A DNA stretch of 17,263 nucleotides from JBAZCI01 sp041671025 (GTDB taxonomy: Bacteria > Patescibacteriota > Patescibacteriia > UBA10025), in the NCBI GenBank assembly GCA_041671025.1, contig JBAZCI010000029.1:1-17263 (forward strand), read 5' to 3'. Under the pieces are notes generated by a model. It was not told the origin of the DNA and did not search any database. It worked only from the letters and a program-made list of their open reading frames with translations. The position numbers and the translations under genes are program-made. Below, piece by piece: positions 13,515 through 17,263 of this stretch (the stretch's first letter is position 1; every line of letters starts with the position of its first letter).

Positions 13515-15107
13515 ATGGGCCAATTAAGCCATTCAGTCCAAAAACTCATTTCAGCGTATTCCCGCCAGCGGATGCAGGATGCGTACACAGCGGATGAACC
13601 AAAAATCAAGGTTCATGCGACGATTAGTCGTCTTGCGTTTGTGTATGAAAAAACCCGTAATGCGATCGAATACAAAGACGAACATCTTCTGAGAAAGAAT
13701 GCGATTGAGCGCATGCTCAAGCGCCGGCTGTATACGGAGGATCGTCGTACCGAGCTCGGCAGGTTGCTGGTAACCGAACTCATTCGCGCCCGGTATCTAC
13801 CCAACAATGCAATTCCTGAGCGGGTCATCAGCGAGGTTGATGTGATCATTGCAAAATATCTTGTACTGATTGACCGTATTGCCCCAAACCGGCTTACCAA
13901 TGAGCGTCGGGCACACGGGTATTGGATTCTTTCGATTGCCGCGGCAGAGATTGAGCATCATTTAGTAGAACCGATTCGCGAAGATGCGCTCGTTGAGAGT
14001 ATGTATGGCACGATTCGGCAAGATGTTGATCTTGCGGAGGATATTGCAGACCCGGAAGAGCGCGATTTGCAGGTGTATATTGCCATTCATCGCGCGTTAA
14101 TCAAGTCTGATCCGGGAATTATTCGATTTCATCTCTTTAACTATTTTGTTCCGGGATGGTTGTCCAATACACCCGGAAGTATCGAGTACGTTCAACAGAA
14201 TTTTGTCGCGCTTTTCCAGCACGTTGAGTATAATCTTCGCCATCCGTTTGCGGACCGGTTAGAAAGATTCATGAAACGGTTTTCAATACTGTTTATTATT
14301 CTGCGCGATTTAATTGAGGAAAATCCCCGCGGGTTTAGCTCACTGATATCCAAGCAGGATGTTTTCGAGGAAAAAATCCGGGAAGTATGCACCGGCCGGT
14401 ATAAAAAAGCGCATCAGAAGCTTCGGAGAAGCTATGTACGCACAATCATCTATATTTTTATTACCAAGATGATGCTCGCGCTTGTGCTTGAGTTTCCGTT
14501 TGATCGTTTCGTTCTTCACACGACGCACTATCTGCCATTGGCAATTAATACGCTTTTTCATCCGTTCCTGATGCTGGTTATCGCGATGTCGATTCGGTTT
14601 CCCACTAAGAAAAACACGGACAAAGTTGTCGAGTTTCTTAAAAAAATTGTGTACGAGGAACCGTATGCGGGGTTTTTATACAAAAAGAAAAAGAAGTTTT
14701 TTCGCAGCAGAGCAGTCCGTGTTATTTTCGATACCATCTATACGGTCACGTTTTTGCTCACCTTCGGGGTATTAATTTGGCTCCTGCGTACGTTAGACTT
14801 TAGTATTGTCAGCGGCTTTCTCTTTATCTTTTTCTTTACGGTAATTAGTTTCTTCGGTGTGAAACTCCGACGTGAAGTGAAGGAATTGATCATTATTGAT
14901 GAAAAGGACAATTTAATCAGTATCATCATGGATTTTTTTACACTGCCGGTGCTGCGTGTCGGTTCATGGATTTCGCAGAAGACTCCAAAAATTAATCTCT
15001 TTGTCTTTGTGCTTGATTTCATTATCGAAGCGCCGTTTAAAATTTTTATTGAAATTGTTGAAGACTGGGTCTCATTTGAACGTGAAAAGAAAGAAGAAAT
15101 TTATTAA
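13515..15107 (+). CDS. Large multi-pass membrane protein of unknown function
   Basis: A 530-residue protein from ATG 13515. The long N-terminal half (1-300) is soluble, helical and charged, with ISRLAFVYEKTRNAIEYKDEH, LLRKNAIERMLKRRLY and a HGYWILSIAAAEIEHHL segment. Four clear TM helices follow (about 309-328, 340-361, 404-424, 429-449). A further hydrophobic stretch (about 495-517) is followed by a charged tail. A very basic loop (KKKKK, 390-394) separates TM2 and TM3 and suggests a cytoplasmic face. The N-terminal motif set looks like a conserved hypothetical family I associate with CPR genomes, but I cannot name a function. It has the best promoter in the window and ends at a bidirectional terminator, so it is an independently controlled monocistronic gene. 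Confidence 0.88.
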   Translation: MGQLSHSVQKLISAYSRQRMQDAYTADEPKIKVHATISRLAFVYEKTRNAIEYKDEHLLRKNAIERMLKRRLYTEDRRTELGRLLVTELIRARYLPNNAIPERVISEVDVIIAKYLVLIDRIAPNRLTNERRAHGYWILSIAAAEIEHHLVEPIREDALVESMYGTIRQDVDLAEDIADPEERDLQVYIAIHRALIKSDPGIIRFHLFNYFVPGWLSNTPGSIEYVQQNFVALFQHVEYNLRHPFADRLERFMKRFSILFIILRDLIEENPRGFSSLISKQDVFEEKIREVCTGRYKKAHQKLRRSYVRTIIYIFITKMMLALVLEFPFDRFVLHTTHYLPLAINTLFHPFLMLVIAMSIRFPTKKNTDKVVEFLKKIVYEEPYAGFLYKKKKKFFRSRAVRVIFDTIYTVTFLLTFGVLIWLLRTLDFSIVSGFLFIFFFTVISFFGVKLRREVKELIIIDEKDNLISIIMDFFTLPVLRVGSWISQKTPKINLFVFVLDFIIEAPFKIFIEIVEDWVSFEREKKEEIY

Positions 15108-15125
15108 CATGTAGTGTCGGTATAC

Positions 15126-15155
15126 AAAAAACTCTCCCATACGGGAGAGTTTTTT
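15126..15155. terminator. Bidirectional intrinsic terminator between convergent genes
   Basis: A perfect inverted repeat: AAAAAACTCTCCC (15126-15138), loop ATAC, GGGAGAGTTTTTT (15143-15155). Each strand shows a 7-bp GC-rich stem followed by six T. It serves both the membrane protein gene (+) and the pilin gene (-). Confidence 0.93.
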
Positions 15156-15170
15156 AGTTCGATTAACGAG

Positions 15171-15674
15171 TTAACGCGTGACCTCTATTTTTGATTGTTC
15201 AGAGTCGCATGCTCCTACCGTTATGCGTCCCGTTGTAGGATTGCGGTCAATATAGAAGCGCGTGGTCAATGCCGATCCCGTTTGTCCATCCTGGGGAATT
15301 GCAGGAAGGTAGGTGCTCACCAGTACCGGGAGGAGATTTACATAACACCCGGAGGCAGCTGCGCTGAACACCGTGACGGGCGAACCGTGATTTGTGCAGG
15401 TGGGGGTTGCCGTTGAACAGTTTGTGGTCGTGTCAGTGCCGACGATCTGTACGGTGGTTTCATCAACATCAATGCCGGAAGGAAAATTACCCAAGTTATC
15501 GACTGCATATTGGTGGACACTGCTTAACAGTGCATTCACATCATTCCATCGTGTTGCATCGCGGGCCTGTGCTAGCTGTCGACCCGGATTGACTGCCACA
15601 ATGACGATGCCGGCAAGTATCGCGATGATGCCGATGACGACCAGGAGCTCAATAAGCGTAAATCCTTTTTTCAT
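15171..15674 (-). CDS. Type IV pilin / pseudopilin (class III signal peptide)
   Basis: A 167-residue prepilin with a textbook N-terminus: MKKG, then FTLIELLVVIGIIAILAGI. Cleavage is expected after G4 and E9 becomes Glu+5 of the mature protein. After the hydrophobic helix comes an amphipathic helix (RQLAQARDATRWNDVNALLSSVHQY) and a soluble C-domain. That domain has cysteines at about 85, 92, 109 and 155 and the YLPAIPQDGQ segment common in CPR/Gram-positive pilins. It is the last gene of the pilus cluster, 21 nt after pilM. It may also have its own promoter inside the end of pilM (TTTACT, 16 bp, TAATAG ending 9 nt before the ATG), which would suit a major pilin needed in excess. Transcription ends at the bidirectional terminator. 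Confidence 0.92.
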   Translation of the reverse strand: MKKGFTLIELLVVIGIIAILAGIVIVAVNPGRQLAQARDATRWNDVNALLSSVHQYAVDNLGNFPSGIDVDETTVQIVGTDTTTNCSTATPTCTNHGSPVTVFSAAASGCYVNLLPVLVSTYLPAIPQDGQTGSALTTRFYIDRNPTTGRITVGACDSEQSKIEVTR

Positions 15675-15695
15675 ATGAAATGTCTATTAATGATA

Positions 15696-16742
15696 TTAAG
15701 TTGTAAGTAAATTAATTTCGTTTTGATGCATGTCTTTGTCCGTTCCGCGCATGGCTAGGCCGACTACGGTGGCATAGACGATTGAAGGAGCCGGTTGCTT
15801 TCCGGTTGCAACATGGGTAAACGGATTTCCAACCGAAACGGGGTACTCAATGAGCGAAGCCAGATGTTCGGGCAGACCGGGTAATTGTGCAGATCCACCG
15901 CAAAGAATAATTGAGCTGACTTTCAGTTGAGTTTTATGTTCAATAAACTGTATTGCCTTTTTTGCCTGTACAACAATCTGTTTTATGGTCGGGGCGAGCG
16001 CTCCTCGAATATCCTTTTGTGTCATTCCGGAATGGATCTTCTTTTCTTCGGCCGCTGATTTACTGATGCTGAGACGTTCAGCGATTGTTCGGGTAAAATC
16101 AGCACCGGCAATAGGTAATGAAATGCTGAAGCGTATATATCCTTTATGCGCGATGGCAATGGTTGATGTTCTGGCGCCAATGTCTATGAGCACATGCAGT
16201 TCATCCTGTAGAGACTGAGGAACGAGGGCGCGGACGAGTGCTTCCGATTCAAGCTCCACAACTTCAAGTTCAAATCCGGCGCCGGAGAGCGCCTGTTGAT
16301 ATGCAGACACAAGTTTACTGGGCGCTACTGCGTATGCAACGATCTGATTTTTCCCTTCCTGACCGATAATAGTAAAGCTCCATGGCGAGTCTCCTATGGC
16401 AAAAGGTATGACTTTTTCCGCTTCATATGGAAGAGCCTCGACAACTTGATTGCGGGTAAAATGTGAAGGGAAAAAAAATATATGACGCATAGTGCGCGAT
16501 TCGGGCAATGAGAGGACGACACGGTTGCTGGTAAACGGCTGCGGCTTGCCTGACGCTTTTAGTTCAGTCAGCGCATTGATGAGCTGTGCAGCATCAATGA
16601 TCACGCCATCTTCGACAATATGATCGGGAAGTTCATGGCGCGCGCTAGTCACGTAATGAAAAATGCCGCCGGATTTTTCAAGTTCCAAGACTTCTATTGT
16701 ACGGTCAGAAATATCGATACCGAGAGCTCGTGCAGAAGACAT
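15696..16742 (-). CDS. pilM: PilM, actin-like ATPase of the type IV pilus inner-membrane complex
   Basis: 348 residues from ATG 16742, 5 nt after the stop of the upstream gene. A TTG 7 codons further up would overlap that gene and is less likely. PilM/FtsA-type actin-fold motifs are present: phosphate-1 loop LGIDISDRTIEV (8-18), phosphate-2 VLIDIGARTSTIAI (184-197), and adenosine motif IILCGGSAQLPGL (278-290). VEALPYEAEKVIPF (101-114) matches the PilM-specific 1C subdomain. PilM is cytoplasmic and recruits PilN, linking the pilus motor to the membrane platform. Oddly, the protein ends in HQNEINLLTT: INLL is the motif that PilN normally presents to PilM, and no pilN follows here; the next gene is a pilin. 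It lies in a pilus operon with prepilin-like genes. Confidence 0.92.
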   Translation of the reverse strand: MSSARALGIDISDRTIEVLELEKSGGIFHYVTSARHELPDHIVEDGVIIDAAQLINALTELKASGKPQPFTSNRVVLSLPESRTMRHIFFFPSHFTRNQVVEALPYEAEKVIPFAIGDSPWSFTIIGQEGKNQIVAYAVAPSKLVSAYQQALSGAGFELEVVELESEALVRALVPQSLQDELHVLIDIGARTSTIAIAHKGYIRFSISLPIAGADFTRTIAERLSISKSAAEEKKIHSGMTQKDIRGALAPTIKQIVVQAKKAIQFIEHKTQLKVSSIILCGGSAQLPGLPEHLASLIEYPVSVGNPFTHVATGKQPAPSIVYATVVGLAMRGTDKDMHQNEINLLTT

Positions 16743-16747
16743 AGGAA

Positions 16748-17125
16748 TTATTTTTCTTGCCAACTTTCAAAAATAAACTCTGGCGACACGCTTACCTGAC
16801 CGGCAATTGTCCGGCTGGTCCCGTCTATGGTTCCCTGTGAAATAATCATACGACGGTTTGCATCATTTTCAACAGTTATCGTACATGATCCGTCGCCGAT
16901 GTTCAAATTTCCGCCAATGTATGACTGGTCTCTGCGAAGCTGAATGAGCGCTTCTTCAAGGCATGTTTCAGCATAACTGAAGCTTGTGCCCCCTTTTTCC
17001 ACTACGGTACCCAGGCGGCCCGCATCGACGGTGAGTATACTGACACTGACGGCAATGGCGAGTGTCGTAGCCAGTATGATGAGTATTGCGGTAAGTGCGA
17101 TATATCCTTGAGGAGGGTGTTTCAT
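16748..17125 (-). CDS. PilX-like minor-pilin/pilus assembly protein
   Basis: A 125-residue protein with one N-terminal hydrophobic helix (GYIALTAILIILATTLAIAVSVSIL, about 7-31) and a small soluble domain with two cysteines (about 55 and 82). Features such as SYAETCLEEALIQLRRDQSYIGG and the GDGSCTITVE strand are typical of the PilX/minor-pilin-like proteins found next to pilM in CPR and Gram-positive clusters. There is no Glu+5 and no strict GFTL prepilin site, so processing by prepilin peptidase is uncertain. The start ATG 17125 lies 4 nt after the stop of the preceding prepilin-like gene, and pilM starts 5 nt after its own stop, so translation is likely coupled through the operon. Confidence 0.8.
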   Translation of the reverse strand: MKHPPQGYIALTAILIILATTLAIAVSVSILTVDAGRLGTVVEKGGTSFSYAETCLEEALIQLRRDQSYIGGNLNIGDGSCTITVENDANRRMIISQGTIDGTSRTIAGQVSVSPEFIFESWQEK

Positions 17126-17129
17126 ATAG

Positions 17130-17263
17130 TTAACGTGAGATATCCCGAACTTCCGCTGAAGTAGTAAGTGTTAATTCGGCGTACCTGCTGTTTTGCTGAG
17201 CGGGGTTGCGGTAGATAAGGGAAAGGCGGATGGACACTTGTGTGGTTGTGCCCGCAGAGGACG
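17130..17263 (-). CDS. Prepilin-like protein, C-terminal fragment (5' end outside window)
   Basis: The minus-strand frame ending at TAA 17132-17130 gives a 43-residue C-terminus: S/T-rich strand, TQVSIRLSLIYRNP, then YAELTLTTSAEVRDISR. Two beta strands separated by a polar turn and ending in a short R-containing tail are usual for PilW/GspJ-like minor pilins next to a PilX-like gene. A second frame is also open here, to a TGA overlapping the next ATG, but its Pro/His/Gln-rich translation is not protein-like. The placement 4 nt upstream of the PilX-like start and operon logic support this frame. Confidence 0.6.
   Translation of the reverse strand, partial: SSAGTTTQVSIRLSLIYRNPAQQNSRYAELTLTTSAEVRDISR

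Noticed and set aside
17122..17262. Alternative minus-strand frame ending in TGA that overlaps the PilX-like ATG
   Set aside because: ATGA-type overlap is attractive, but the translation is rich in His, Pro and Gln and unlike a pilin; the frame ending at 17130 has a proper beta-strand pattern.

Overview
The window looks like a piece of a Candidatus Patescibacteria (CPR, Parcubacteria-like) chromosome. The reasons are the style of its type IV pilin/PilM cluster, an MgtA-like P-type ATPase with an unusual hinge motif, a long CPR-style membrane protein of unknown function, many small orphan genes and the scarcity of Shine-Dalgarno sites. This placement is inference from protein character; there is no rRNA or marker gene here. 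TGA is used as an ordinary stop, for example after the ATPase, the SRPBCC protein and the BtuF-like protein, so the UGA-recoded CPR lineages are unlikely.

Layout: (1) 1-989, the end of an EamA/DMT transporter and a membrane protein with a cysteine-containing C-terminal domain, both +. (2) 1016-2765, a two-gene minus-strand unit: an alpha/beta hydrolase and, one base later, a protein with a putative zinc knuckle and a C-terminal domain that may resemble phosphothreonine lyases. (3) 2846-2904, a REPIN-like palindromic element. (4) 3048-7237, a MacB-like permease, its ATPase, an OmpR-family regulator and a histidine kinase: a self-contained envelope-stress or efflux module, with a candidate OmpR-type direct repeat upstream. 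(5) 7300-7370, a second paired-hairpin element, then another DMT transporter. (6) 8366-8595, a gene-free, strongly hairpinned stretch (candidate ncRNA or leader) ahead of the P-type ATPase. (7) 11227-12677, small genes: a very basic repeat protein with its own promoter, strong SD and terminator, a two-TM peptide, a 75-residue orphan and an SRPBCC protein. (8) 12718-15107, a cobalamin-type substrate-binding protein without signal peptide and a 530-residue membrane protein, ending at a perfect bidirectional terminator. (9) 15171-17263, a minus-strand type IV pilus cluster: partial prepilin-like gene, PilX-like gene, pilM and a class III pilin.

A theme across the window is that most genes lack an SD and instead have a -10-like hexamer ending about 7-17 nt before the ATG, suggesting leaderless or near-leaderless mRNAs. 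Promoters are often packed into the 3' end of the upstream gene. The most promising leads for novelty are the structured region 8366-8595, the zinc-knuckle/lyase-like protein, the tandem-motif basic protein and the REPIN-like elements. No phage, IS transposase, CRISPR array, rRNA or tRNA was seen.
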